From positions 1 to 46,749 of the forward strand of contig JAJFKP010000019.1 in NCBI GenBank assembly GCA_021773135.1: 46,749 nucleotides of DNA, read 5' to 3'. Both the position numbers and the translations under genes were made by a program. This DNA comes from Woeseiaceae bacterium. GTDB taxonomy: Bacteria; Pseudomonadota; Gammaproteobacteria; Steroidobacterales; Woeseiaceae. This document shows positions 32,896-41,662 of this stretch, piece by piece (position 1 is the first letter of the stretch; every line of letters starts with the position of its first letter). The notes beneath the pieces are model-generated. The model saw nothing but the letters and a program-made list of their open reading frames with translations. It ran no database searches and was not told the DNA's origin.

Positions 32896-33981
32896 ATGTC
32901 TCTAAAAAATCTTCGCGACGAAATGTCATCTATCGATCAGCAGATTATTGAATTGATCGCCAAACGCCAGGCAGTTGTCGATGAAATAGGCAATACGAAG
33001 CAGTCTGCGGGCCGTGCAACGCGCGACTACGAACGGGAGCGGGATGTTCTGGAGACGGCGCGCAGCCGGGCCGTGTCGCTTGGTGTCGATCCAAAGCTCG
33101 CCGATGAAGTGATGACAACCCTTATCCGGGCCTCTCTGACTCATCAGGAGCGGAGTCGGGTGGTTGCTGAAGGCAGGGGTGACGGCCGTCGCGCGTTGAT
33201 CATCGGTGGTGCGGGTAAAATGGGCGGCTGGTTCGTTAATTTTTTCAGTTCACAGGGCTTCCTGACCGTCATCGCAGACGCCAACGTCGAGCCGGGGCCC
33301 GGTAAATGCAGGGACTGGCGCCAGGCGGGTATAGACTACGACGTCATCGTTGTCGCGACACCTATGGCGATTTCAGGTCAGATTCTTGCGGAACTGGCAA
33401 AGCTGAAACCGGCGGGATTGGTATTTGACATAGGATCGCTCAAGTCGCCGCTTAAGAGTGGTATCGCGGCACTGCGTGACGCGGGCTGCAAAGTCGCTTC
33501 GCTACATCCGATGTTTGGCCCTGATACAGAACTGCTTTCTGGTCGGCATCTGATTTTCGTGGATGCGGGTAGCGCCGAGGCTACCAGCGAAGCGAAGGAT
33601 CTGTTTGCCGCGACGATGGTAGAGGAACTTGAAATGGGCCTCGACGATCATGATCGTCTGATTGCCTATGTCCTCGGTTTGTCACACGCGCTCAATATCG
33701 CATTCTTTACCGCCCTGGCTGAAAGCGGCGAGGCGGCACCGAAATTGGCGCAGCTGTCCTCTACTACGTTTGATGCACAGTTACTGGTTTCCGGCGCAGT
33801 CGCCCACGATAATCCGCATATGTACTTCGAGATTCAGCATCTAAATGATTTCGGCCTGAGTCCCCTCGATGCGCTTTGCGATTCCGCGGGCCGGATTCGT
33901 GAACTGGTGCAGACGGGCGATGAAGCGGGCTTCGTCGAGCTAATGCAGAAGGGCCGGGAATACCTGGCGACCCGGCGATAA
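32896..33981 (+). CDS. tyrA: Chorismate mutase / prephenate dehydrogenase (T-protein)
   Basis: 361 aa bifunctional enzyme of tyrosine synthesis. Residues 1-90 are an AroQ-type chorismate mutase (LRDEMSSIDQQIIELIAKRQ, then the long helix with ERERDVLETAR). Residues 95-361 are prephenate dehydrogenase with the NAD loop ALIIGGAGKMGGWFVNFF, VFDIGSLKSPL, SLHPMFGPD and the C-terminal dimer helix. The frame is open 87 codons upstream, but ATG 32896 gives the E. coli TyrA-like length and N-terminus. The FbpA-like lipoprotein gene begins 2 bp after its stop, so they are likely co-transcribed. Confidence 0.94.
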   Translation: MSLKNLRDEMSSIDQQIIELIAKRQAVVDEIGNTKQSAGRATRDYERERDVLETARSRAVSLGVDPKLADEVMTTLIRASLTHQERSRVVAEGRGDGRRALIIGGAGKMGGWFVNFFSSQGFLTVIADANVEPGPGKCRDWRQAGIDYDVIVVATPMAISGQILAELAKLKPAGLVFDIGSLKSPLKSGIAALRDAGCKVASLHPMFGPDTELLSGRHLIFVDAGSAEATSEAKDLFAATMVEELEMGLDDHDRLIAYVLGLSHALNIAFFTALAESGEAAPKLAQLSSTTFDAQLLVSGAVAHDNPHMYFEIQHLNDFGLSPLDALCDSAGRIRELVQTGDEAGFVELMQKGREYLATRR

Positions 33982-33983
33982 CC

Positions 33984-35048
33984 ATGCGGGTGCGCTGCAT
34001 TCTGGTGCTCTACGCGCTGTGCCTCGCAGCAGGTTGCGGGCAGGATACGGCCCAGCCATTAGTGGACGCAAAGCCGGCGGTTGCGCCTCCGCCAGAGGCC
34101 AGAGCGGTCGGGCCGGTAATCGTCTATGCGTCCAGTGGACAGGGGCAATTGTTCGATGTTCTGGAAGCGTTTCGGGCGGAGACCGGCGCAAAGTATGAAT
34201 TTCTCGACGTTCCGTCAGCGGAATCGCCCATTTTGCTCAATACACCGCGGCAACTGCCCAAGACTGACCTCTTCATCGCCAACAGTCTCGCGGAACTCTG
34301 GACCGTGGCGGAAGATGGTGGTTTGCGGCCAACGCGCTCGGACAGTATTAACGACAATATTCCTGACAGCCTTCGCGACCCGGAGTCGCGTTGGAGTGCG
34401 CTTTCTGCGCGTGCACGTATTGTCGTTTATGACCCTGCTCTTGTTTCCGCTGAGGAAATAAATGGCGTACAGACCTATGCCGCCCTTGGAGAATCTACCT
34501 GGAAGGATCGCTTGTGTGTTTCTTCTTCTCGCGCGGCCGGCAACCGGTCGCTGGTCGCGTTTCTGATCCATCAACATGGCGTTAGCGAGGCAGAAGCGAT
34601 CGTGCGTCGATGGCGCGCGAATTTTGGCGACTCCGTCTACAAAAGCGACGCTGACCTGCTTGAAGCATTTTCTTCGTCCGGCTGCGCTATCGGTATCGTG
34701 GACAGCAGTATTCTGCAGATTTCTGGCAGCCGTTCGTCGCAGGCGGGTCTCGCCGCGCATTGGTTCGAGAATGATGACGAAATACTGATTGACGTTCGCG
34801 GCGCCGGAGTAAGCCGACATGCAGCCAACCCGGAGGCGGCCGTCAGGTTGCTCGAGTGGTTGACGGCTCGTGACGGCAATGCGCTGTTTGCGATCAGGCA
34901 TGCGGAATATCCGGCAAACGCTGCGTCGCCGGTGGCATCGGTGCTTGAACCCAGGGCAGAAATACTTCGTGATACCGTTGCTCTGTCGGGCATCGGTTTT
35001 CTGCAGGAAGACGCCGTAAGACTGATTGAACGCGCCAGGTATCGATAA
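33984..35048 (+). CDS. FbpA/AfuA-like solute-binding lipoprotein
   Basis: 354 aa. Lipobox L-A-A-G-C with Cys18 marks a membrane-anchored periplasmic protein. The fold follows extracellular iron-binding family proteins: VIVYASSGQGQLFDVLEAF, TDLFIANSLAELW, ARIVVYDPALVSAEEI, WKDRLCVSSSRAAGNRSL and LLEWLTARDGN near the end. In iron-binding members a Tyr pair after the first third of the C-lobe holds Fe(III); the corresponding stretch reads CAIGIVDSSILQI with no Tyr, so another ligand or a changed role is likely. No permease or ATPase gene follows. The start is 2 bp after tyrA. Confidence 0.75.
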   Translation: MRVRCILVLYALCLAAGCGQDTAQPLVDAKPAVAPPPEARAVGPVIVYASSGQGQLFDVLEAFRAETGAKYEFLDVPSAESPILLNTPRQLPKTDLFIANSLAELWTVAEDGGLRPTRSDSINDNIPDSLRDPESRWSALSARARIVVYDPALVSAEEINGVQTYAALGESTWKDRLCVSSSRAAGNRSLVAFLIHQHGVSEAEAIVRRWRANFGDSVYKSDADLLEAFSSSGCAIGIVDSSILQISGSRSSQAGLAAHWFENDDEILIDVRGAGVSRHAANPEAAVRLLEWLTARDGNALFAIRHAEYPANAASPVASVLEPRAEILRDTVALSGIGFLQEDAVRLIERARYR

Positions 35049-35167
35049 TGAGGTGCGCAATTCTTCAGCACAGTTTGAAAGGTGGCAGGCAAACCCGACC
35101 GCCGGCCCATGAAATCTAAACGGCCGAGGACAGCAGTACACCACGTATATTTAGACGGAATCGGGTA

Positions 35168-35785
35168 ATGAGCAACGACCACATCGATGCTGAGGGCTTC
35201 CGGGCCAACGTTGGAATCATACTTTCCAATGACGACGACCAGCTGCTGTTAGCCGGTCGCGTTGGCAGCAAAGGTTGGCAATTTCCCCAGGGGGGGATGC
35301 TCGAAGGAGAAAGCGCTGAGGAAGCAATGTTCCGCGAGCTGCACGAGGAGGTTGGTCTCACAGATTCGGACGTAGCGGTTCTCGGCTCTACCGCAGACTG
35401 GATTCGTTATCGATTGCCAAAACGATTTGTACGTCACGATCGCACGCCGTTGTGTATCGGCCAGAAGCAAAGATGGTTCATGCTCCGACTAACCGGTTCC
35501 GATGCTGAAGTCCGTTTCGACCGGTCGGACACACCTGAATTCGATCGCTGGCGCTGGGTGGAATTCTGGCGACCTGTCAACGAGGTTATTTATTTCAAGC
35601 GGCGCGTTTACGCACGTGCGCTGCAGGAGCTTGGCCCGTATTTGTATCCCGACGGCTTGCCGCCGCAACCTCGCTGGTGGCCGAACCGCTGGCGAGCAAT
35701 GTTCGACAAGGACCTGCGCCGTGCCAATGAAAGTTGTGAGCGCGACCCGTCCGGGCGGTTGCAGAATGGCAGTCCCGATGAGTGA
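35168..35785 (+). CDS. rppH: RNA pyrophosphohydrolase (Nudix)
   Basis: 205 aa. Removes pyrophosphate from the 5' end of triphosphorylated mRNA, starting RNase E decay. FRANVGIILSNDDDQLLLAGR and KGWQFPQGGMLEGESAEEA begin the domain; the Nudix box G-x5-E-x7-R-E-L-x-E-E-x-G-L is complete (GGMLEGESAEEA...RELHEEVGL). YRLPKRFVR, GQKQRWFMLRL and FDRWRWVEFW match RppH rather than other Nudix enzymes. The C-terminal 40 residues are a variable tail. It converges on hemJ with an 11 bp gap. Confidence 0.93.
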   Translation: MSNDHIDAEGFRANVGIILSNDDDQLLLAGRVGSKGWQFPQGGMLEGESAEEAMFRELHEEVGLTDSDVAVLGSTADWIRYRLPKRFVRHDRTPLCIGQKQRWFMLRLTGSDAEVRFDRSDTPEFDRWRWVEFWRPVNEVIYFKRRVYARALQELGPYLYPDGLPPQPRWWPNRWRAMFDKDLRRANESCERDPSGRLQNGSPDE

Positions 35786-35796
35786 AGTTGGCAATC

Positions 35797-36231
35797 TCAA
35801 AAAGGTTTGACGACCGCGAGCATGATGATCCCCAGCAGGAACATCACGGGAATCTCGTTAAACCAGCGTAGCCACCTGGTGTCTGTCGGGAAGTCTTCGG
35901 ATTTCAGAACGGTTATCCAGCGCCGACACCGGAAGTGAAAAACCACGAGTCCCGCCAGCAACAACAGTTTAATGCCGAACCATTCCTGGCGAATCAGGGA
36001 CTGATTGATATACAGCAAAACCAGGCCGAAAACCGTCGTCAAGACGGCGCCTATCGACATGATGATGTACAGCCTGCGCTCCATGACCTCGAAAGTGCCG
36101 CGACTTGGGTCATCACGGGCTTCTGTGTGGTAGATGAACAGGCGAGGCAGATAAAAGAGGCCCGCAAACCAGGTCACCATAAAAGCAATGTGCAATGCCT
36201 TGATCCATAAATAAGCGGCTGACAACTGCAT
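35797..36231 (-). CDS. hemJ: HemJ-type protoporphyrinogen IX oxidase (UPF0093)
   Basis: 144 aa integral membrane protein with four predicted helices (about 10-28, 52-73, 83-100, 124-142). YLWIKALHIAFMVTWFAGLF then YLPRLFIYH is the family start with the conserved His residues, and FGIKLLLLAGLVVFHF carries the conserved Lys. HemJ oxidises protoporphyrinogen IX in heme synthesis using a heme-bearing membrane core. Related CopD-like small proteins are possible but the motif fit is best for HemJ. Divergent from the DUF6776 gene. Confidence 0.9.
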   Translation of the reverse strand: MQLSAAYLWIKALHIAFMVTWFAGLFYLPRLFIYHTEARDDPSRGTFEVMERRLYIIMSIGAVLTTVFGLVLLYINQSLIRQEWFGIKLLLLAGLVVFHFRCRRWITVLKSEDFPTDTRWLRWFNEIPVMFLLGIIMLAVVKPF

Positions 36232-36378
36232 TCACAGGGTCCTCAAAATCGTAACAATCGGCCGTTAACTGCCTGATCGCAAGACTTATAACCAATTCCG
36301 TGACCTGCCGCACTTCTGTTTGTCGTGGTCCGCGCGTAACATAACCCAACTGCACTGAAACAAATCAATGAGTTATCG

Positions 36379-37092
36379 ATGAAATCACGCTCACACAGGC
36401 CCGGCACAGGGCGGAGCAATGGCATGCGGGCTGCGATCGTCTTAGCAATTGTCGTCGGTGCCTATCTGATATTCGAATTCGGGCGTATCCAGGCGAATTA
36501 CAACATTGTTGACGCGCAGGCGGAACAGCGGGAGTACAGAAACCAGATCGACACGCTGGATAATGAAATCGCTGAATTGAAGCAGGAAATAGCCCGGCTG
36601 GAGACAACGCAGGTTATCGAGAAAGAGGCATACCAGGTTGTCGAGGCGAATTTGAGCGATTTGCAGCGCAAAATACAGGAGCAGCGGGATGCTATCGCAT
36701 TCTACCGGGGCATTCTTTCGCCAAAAGATGGTGGCAGAGGCCTGCGTGTGCAGGACCTCAGGCTGACCCGGGGTAGAGATGAGCAGCATTACAATTTACG
36801 CCTGGTCCTGGTGCAGGTCATGCAACACGATCGCAGCGTTAAGGGTGAAGTGGAGTTCAGTATAGATGGTCAAATCGATGGCGTTGCAACCACCTATAAT
36901 TTGTCTCAGCTGCTTCCGGAAGACGGCAGCAGCAGCTGGCCATTTGCGTTTCGATACTTTCAGGATTTCGAACGAGTGTTGGTGATTCCTGACGGATTTA
37001 CTCCGTCGAAAATCAATGTTGAAGTCATCTCAAGGACAAAATCAATCGCGAGCGTCAAACAAAGTTTTGACTGGATCGCGGGACAGAGTTAA
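36379..37092 (+). CDS. DUF6776-like inner-membrane coiled-coil protein
   Basis: 237 aa. One membrane helix at about 17-35 (MRAAIVLAIVVGAYLIFEFG), then a coiled coil at about 45-115 (EYRNQIDTLDNEIAELKQEI, LEANLSDL-type heptads), then a beta-rich C-terminal domain (LRVQDLRLTRGRDEQHYNLR, LVLVQVMQHDRSVKGEVEFS). It has no enzymatic motif. The same order, DUF6776-type protein, bactofilin, then erpA, recurs in gammaproteobacteria as I recall it, which suggests a membrane partner of the bactofilin scaffold; this is inference from neighbourhood. Spacing to the bactofilin gene is 17 bp with AAGGAG. Confidence 0.75.
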   Translation: MKSRSHRPGTGRSNGMRAAIVLAIVVGAYLIFEFGRIQANYNIVDAQAEQREYRNQIDTLDNEIAELKQEIARLETTQVIEKEAYQVVEANLSDLQRKIQEQRDAIAFYRGILSPKDGGRGLRVQDLRLTRGRDEQHYNLRLVLVQVMQHDRSVKGEVEFSIDGQIDGVATTYNLSQLLPEDGSSSWPFAFRYFQDFERVLVIPDGFTPSKINVEVISRTKSIASVKQSFDWIAGQS

Positions 37093-37109
37093 ATAAGGAG
37101 TGGTGCAAA

Positions 37110-37538
37110 ATGTTTGGGCAGAAACAACGCAGGCATAGTGTCGTTGACACGTTGGTAGGATCTAATTCTCTGGTCAATGGTGATCTCACGTTCTCCGGAG
37201 GCTGCCATATAGATGGGACAGTAAAGGGCAACGTGAGCGCTGATAGTGACAGCAATTCAGCGCTCAGCATCTCCGAGGACGGCACGGTCGAGGGAGGGGT
37301 GACAGTCCCTTATGTAATATTGAATGGCATTGTACGCGGAGATCTTGTAGCCGCTCAGCGTGTGGAACTCGGGCCGACTGCGCGGGTCATCGGTAATGTA
37401 TATTACAATCTCATTGAAATGGCGATCGGTGCGGAAATCAACGGCAAGCTTGTTCATCAGCCGGAAGGAAGAGTACCCTTGCTGGAACAGGCCGATATCA
37501 ATGCCGAAACGCCACCGAATGTCGCAGCGGCTACTTGA
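37110..37538 (+). CDS. Bactofilin-family cytoskeletal protein
   Basis: 142 aa DUF583 right-handed beta-helix that self-assembles into filaments. The repeating pattern SLVNGDLTFSGGCHIDGTVK, ALSISEDGTVEGGVTVPYVI and VELGPTARVIGNVYYNLIEM gives the short parallel rungs; N- and C-termini are short and disordered. Bactofilins position wall enzymes and polar structures and are membrane-linked. Good AAGGAG ribosome site 7 bases before the ATG. Lies in the operon with the membrane protein upstream and erpA 33 bp downstream. Confidence 0.92.
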   Translation: MFGQKQRRHSVVDTLVGSNSLVNGDLTFSGGCHIDGTVKGNVSADSDSNSALSISEDGTVEGGVTVPYVILNGIVRGDLVAAQRVELGPTARVIGNVYYNLIEMAIGAEINGKLVHQPEGRVPLLEQADINAETPPNVAAAT

Positions 37539-37571
37539 TAATCAGGTTGTCACCCCCAGATACAGGCAATT

Positions 37572-37940
37572 ATGAATACACCAACACCCGTCATTGGCAC
37601 AACCGCGGCACCGCCACCCGTCGTTTTCACCGACGCAGCGGCAGTCAAAGTCAGCGAGCTCATTCAGGAAGAGGACAACCCGGACCTGATGTTGCGGGTG
37701 TTCGTGGCCGGCGGTGGCTGTTCCGGATTTCAATACGGATTTACTTTTGACGATAGCAAGGAAGAGGGCGATTCCAGCGTTGAAAATCAGGGCGTAACGC
37801 TGGTTGTTGACCCTATGAGCGTGCAGTACCTGATGGGTGCGGAAATCGACTACAAGGAAGATCTCCAGGGTGCGCAATTCGTCATTCGCAATCCGAATGC
37901 GGCTACGACATGTGGCTGCGGCTCTTCTTTCACTGTGTAG
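37572..37940 (+). CDS. erpA: Iron-sulfur insertion protein ErpA
   Basis: 122 aa A-type Fe-S carrier delivering clusters to target proteins. Cluster ligands C50 ([11 protein letters not shown]), C114 and C116 ([11 protein letters not shown]) are all present, and the N-terminus is the slightly extended form of ErpA rather than IscA. The gene ends TAG at 37938-37940. The reading frame continues open after this stop straight into ppx in the same frame. Confidence 0.94.
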   Translation: MNTPTPVIGTTAAPPPVVFTDAAAVKVSELIQEEDNPDLMLRVFVAGGGCSGFQYGFTFDDSKEEGDSSVENQGVTLVVDPMSVQYLMGAEIDYKEDLQGAQFVIRNPNAATTCGCGSSFTV

Positions 37941-37976
37941 CCGCGTCGGCAGCAGGAATATCCAGGGCACAGGCAA

Positions 37977-39515
37977 ATAACAAGTATTTCCGCAGAATCG
38001 CCTGCCGTTGAAACGGGTGATGGGGCGCCGCCCCAGGTTCTCGCAGCCGTTGATCTTGGCTCAAACAGTTTTCATATGATTGTCGGAGAGGTTCGTCATG
38101 GGCAGCTCACGATAATCGATCGCCTGAAAGAAACGGTGCGGTTGTCCGAAGGCCTCAAGGGTCGCGGCACGTTGTCGCCCGCGGCGCGCCAGCGTGCGCT
38201 CGATTGCTTATCCCGATTCGGCGAGCGGCTTCGTGATATGCATGCATCCAGCGTCAGGACTGCGGGCACGAGTGCGTTGCGGCGTGCGAGCGATAGCGAC
38301 GATTTTCGCCAAGAGGCGGAACTCGCACTTGGCCACCCGATTGAAGTGATCTCCGGCATCGAAGAGGCGCGCCTGATATACGCCGGGGTTGCACATAGTC
38401 TGCCACCACAAGACGGCCTGAGAATGGTGCTTGATATCGGCGGCGGCAGTACCGAACTCATTCTTGGCCGGGGCGACAAACCGCACGCGCTGGAAAGCCT
38501 GCACATGGGTTGTGTCCTGATGACAGAGCAACATTTTCCAGAAGGCAACCTGAGTGCTGAGAATTTTGCGGACGCCAGGATGGCTGCACGTCTCAAACTG
38601 CGTCCTGTCAAAGCATTCTTCCGCAACACAGACGGCTTCGAAGCTGTTGGCACTTCCGGGACGATTATTTCGTCAGAGCGCGTTGCCCGCGAGACAGGCA
38701 TTATTGAGTCAAGCGATCTCACACCCGCAAGTGTTCAACAGCTTATCGATCGCGTTATCGAATTCGGTAATATTGCAACCCTGAAGATGCCCGGCTTGTC
38801 GGAACGGCGCGCACAGGTATGGCCTGGCGGGCTCGCTATCCTGTTGGAGTTGCTGGAGGTTTTGCGTATCCAGCGGCTGCGTGTCTCTGACGGTGCGCTC
38901 AGGGAGGGGCTCCTGTATGACCATCTGGGCAGACTTCAGCACGAGGACGCACGCGAGCGTAGCGTGCAAGCACTGGCTAATCGCTACAATGTGGACCAGG
39001 AGCAGGCGGCCAGGGTTGCGCAGACCGGGCGCCAGTTGTTGCGACAGGTTGCTGCCGATTGGAACCTGGTAACGCCGCTGTCGAAAAATATGGTCGATTG
39101 GGCGGCGCGGTTGCATGAGATCGGGCTGGACATATCTCACAACGGATTTCAGAGGCATGGCGCCTACATCGCCGAAAACGCGGATTTGCCAGGGTTTCCC
39201 TACTCTGAACAAAAACTCCTGGCATGGCTTATTGCGACACAGCGATCGGCTATCGATAAGTCTGGTTTACGCCCGTTACCCACGAGCTGGACAGACCGTG
39301 CGCTTAAACTATCTGTTCTAATAAGGCAGGCAGTGCTGCTGAACAGAAGTCGCGGACCGCTGGATTTGTCCGGGATAAAAGCGTCCGCAGGTGACAACGT
39401 CCTGCGCCTGTCGTTTCCTCCAGAGTGGCTAAGCGAAAACCCGCTGACGATTGCTGACCTCACCAGAGAGCAGGAATTTCTGGCGGCAATCGATTATCGC
39501 CTGGAATTTGCGTAG
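37977..39515 (+). CDS. ppx: Exopolyphosphatase (Ppx/GppA) with non-canonical start
   Basis: Up to 512 aa. Hydrolyses polyphosphate (or pppGpp). The conserved first phosphate loop LAAVDLGSNSFHM lies before the first ATG at 38076, so translation must start upstream. Between the erpA stop and that motif the frame has no ATG, GTG, TTG or CTG; possible starts are ATA 37977, 9 bases after AGGG, and ATT 37986. I chose 37977, giving a typical length. Later motifs: VLDIGGGSTELILG (second loop), GTSGTIISSERVA, and the C-terminal HD-like helical part (LHEIGLDISHNGFQRHGAYI). It is convergent with ppk, 16 bp apart. Confidence 0.85.
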   Translation: MTSISAESPAVETGDGAPPQVLAAVDLGSNSFHMIVGEVRHGQLTIIDRLKETVRLSEGLKGRGTLSPAARQRALDCLSRFGERLRDMHASSVRTAGTSALRRASDSDDFRQEAELALGHPIEVISGIEEARLIYAGVAHSLPPQDGLRMVLDIGGGSTELILGRGDKPHALESLHMGCVLMTEQHFPEGNLSAENFADARMAARLKLRPVKAFFRNTDGFEAVGTSGTIISSERVARETGIIESSDLTPASVQQLIDRVIEFGNIATLKMPGLSERRAQVWPGGLAILLELLEVLRIQRLRVSDGALREGLLYDHLGRLQHEDARERSVQALANRYNVDQEQAARVAQTGRQLLRQVAADWNLVTPLSKNMVDWAARLHEIGLDISHNGFQRHGAYIAENADLPGFPYSEQKLLAWLIATQRSAIDKSGLRPLPTSWTDRALKLSVLIRQAVLLNRSRGPLDLSGIKASAGDNVLRLSFPPEWLSENPLTIADLTREQEFLAAIDYRLEFA

Positions 39516-39531
39516 GTAGTTTGGCACAGGA

Positions 39532-41604
39532 TTATTCGCTGCCGAACTGCTCAAGAAACACTTCCTGTGCTGATACTGCGGCATCGTCGCCAGGAACCAG
39601 CGGCTCATACGTGCCATCTCCCTGCAAGATCCATGCTTCGGTATTGTCGCTGAGAAACAGTTCGAGATCTGCCCACAGCCGCTCCTTGAGCGGTTTTTGT
39701 TTGATTGGGAAACACGCCTCATTGCGGCGAAAAAAATTGCGATCCATCCAGTCAGCGCTGGAGCAATAGAATTCCTCTTTCCCGTCGTTCCGAAAGTAAA
39801 AAACACGCGAATGTTCGAGAAATCGCCCAACGATCGAGCGGATGCGAATATTGTCCGATAGCCCGGGTATGCCAGGTCTAAGCGAGCAGATGCCACGAAC
39901 AATCAGGTCGATTCTGACGCCTGCGCAGGACGCCTCATAAAGCTTGTCGATTATCTTTGGTTCGATAAGTGCGTTGACCTTGGCAACGACCCTGGCTTCC
40001 CTGCCTGTCTTTGCGAATTCAATTTCTCTGTCGATCTTGGAAACCAGGGAATCGAAAAGGTCAAACGGTGCGGTAATTATTTTCACCAGGTCATGCGCTT
40101 CCGTAAGGCTTGTCAGCTGCATGAAAATCTTGTGTACGTCTTCGCCTAGATTCTTATTGCTGCTCATGTACCCGTAGTCTGTATAGGCTCGCGTTGTGCC
40201 GGGATGATAGTTGCCGGTGCCAAGGTGGACATAGCGTGCGATTCCGTCGGCTTCACGACGTACAATCATTAGCATCTTGGCATGCGTCTTGAAACCCACC
40301 AGGCCGTAAACGACGTGAGCGCCCGCCTCCTGCAGCCGATTTGCGGAACTGATGTTCTCGGCTTCATCAAACCGGGCCATTAGTTCGACGACGACGGTGA
40401 CCTCTTTTCCGGTACGCGCCGCACGCACAAGCTGATCAACGATTGGGGAATTTGCACCAGTTCGATATAAGGTTTGCTTGATGGCCAGCACGTCCGGGTC
40501 CATTGCAGCCTCGCGGATAAAATCCACTACAGGTGTGAAAGACTGATATGGATGGTGCAGCAATACATTCTGCTGTTTCAGCACAGAGAAAACGCTGCTA
40601 TCGGTGCGCAGCGGCGCTGGTATTCCCGGTATGAACGGTGCGTACAGCAAATCCGGCCGCTCGTCGATTTCACAGACCTGCGCGAGCCTGTTCAGGTTGA
40701 CGGGCCCGTCAACGGAGAACATATCTGCAGTATCCAGGTGAAAATGGTTGAGCAAGAATTCAGAAAGATCTGCAGGACATTGATCGCTGATTTCCAGGCG
40801 GACGGCCGCTCCGTAACGACTGGCGGCGAGTTCACCTTCCAGGGCGCGTACCAGGTCTTCGACCTCTTCCTCGTCCACGTACAGGTTGCTGTTCCGGGTG
40901 ACTCGAAACTGGTAACACCCCTCTATTTTCAAACCTGGAAACAGTTTGTCGACGTTCGCATGAATGATAGACGAGAGAAATACATAGCTCACCGTGCCCG
41001 GGTTCACCTGCTGCTGCGGTAACCGAATGATTCGCGGCAGCGAGCGGGGTGCCTGGACAACGGCACGATGTCGCTTGCGCCCGAATGCATCCTTTCCTTT
41101 CACACGCACAATGAAATTCAGGCTTTTGTTCAATATGCGCGGGAATGGCCGCGAAGGATCGAGCGTCAGCGGCGTCAGAACCGGGACAATTTCATCGGCA
41201 TAGTACTGACTCAGCCATTCCTGTTGCTGCTCGGTCCAGTCCGTTCGATGGATGAAGTGAATCTGTTCGTCCGCCAGTTGCGGCAAAATCATGTTGTTCA
41301 GCAGGCTGTATTGCTGATTGACCAAAGTCAGCGAACGCTGCCTGATTTCGTCAAGCAGCTGTTGCGGCTGCATCAGATCGGGGCCAGGAGACTTCGCACC
41401 GATTTCCAGGCGCTGTTTCAGTCCCGCAACGCGCACTTCGAAGAACTCGTCAAGATTCGTGCATGAAATGCAGAGAAACCGGAGCCGTTCCAGTAGTGGA
41501 ATCGCCGGGTCGCTTGCCTGGGCAAGCACACGATGATTGAACTCCAGAAGACTGAGTTCGCGATTAATATAGCGATCGATCGGTGGCGAGGCTGGTGCGT
41601 CCAA
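39532..41604 (-). CDS. ppk: Polyphosphate kinase 1
   Basis: 690 aa. Polymerises phosphate from ATP. The N-domain begins YINRELSLLEFNHRVLAQA; the autophosphorylated His is H441 in GFKTHAKMLMIV; VHLGTGNYHPGTTRAYTDYG, IDLIVRGICSLRPGIPGLS and the second His-containing-type block DWMDRNFFRRNEACFP complete the phospholipase-D-like catalytic core. The start appears to be TTG 41604, as no ATG precedes the family N-terminus. It lies 58 bp after anmK on the same strand and meets ppx tail to tail. Confidence 0.95.
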   Translation of the reverse strand: MDAPASPPIDRYINRELSLLEFNHRVLAQASDPAIPLLERLRFLCISCTNLDEFFEVRVAGLKQRLEIGAKSPGPDLMQPQQLLDEIRQRSLTLVNQQYSLLNNMILPQLADEQIHFIHRTDWTEQQQEWLSQYYADEIVPVLTPLTLDPSRPFPRILNKSLNFIVRVKGKDAFGRKRHRAVVQAPRSLPRIIRLPQQQVNPGTVSYVFLSSIIHANVDKLFPGLKIEGCYQFRVTRNSNLYVDEEEVEDLVRALEGELAASRYGAAVRLEISDQCPADLSEFLLNHFHLDTADMFSVDGPVNLNRLAQVCEIDERPDLLYAPFIPGIPAPLRTDSSVFSVLKQQNVLLHHPYQSFTPVVDFIREAAMDPDVLAIKQTLYRTGANSPIVDQLVRAARTGKEVTVVVELMARFDEAENISSANRLQEAGAHVVYGLVGFKTHAKMLMIVRREADGIARYVHLGTGNYHPGTTRAYTDYGYMSSNKNLGEDVHKIFMQLTSLTEAHDLVKIITAPFDLFDSLVSKIDREIEFAKTGREARVVAKVNALIEPKIIDKLYEASCAGVRIDLIVRGICSLRPGIPGLSDNIRIRSIVGRFLEHSRVFYFRNDGKEEFYCSSADWMDRNFFRRNEACFPIKQKPLKERLWADLELFLSDNTEAWILQGDGTYEPLVPGDDAAVSAQEVFLEQFGSE

Positions 41605-41662
41605 TTGGAGATCCGGAGCGTTGCGGACCAGCGATTATACCAAGCGAATTATTGCAGGCGTG

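Noticed and set aside
34215-35144. 309-codon minus-strand frame over the FbpA-like gene
   Set aside because: Shadow frame; the plus strand has the lipobox and family motifs and is coupled to tyrA.
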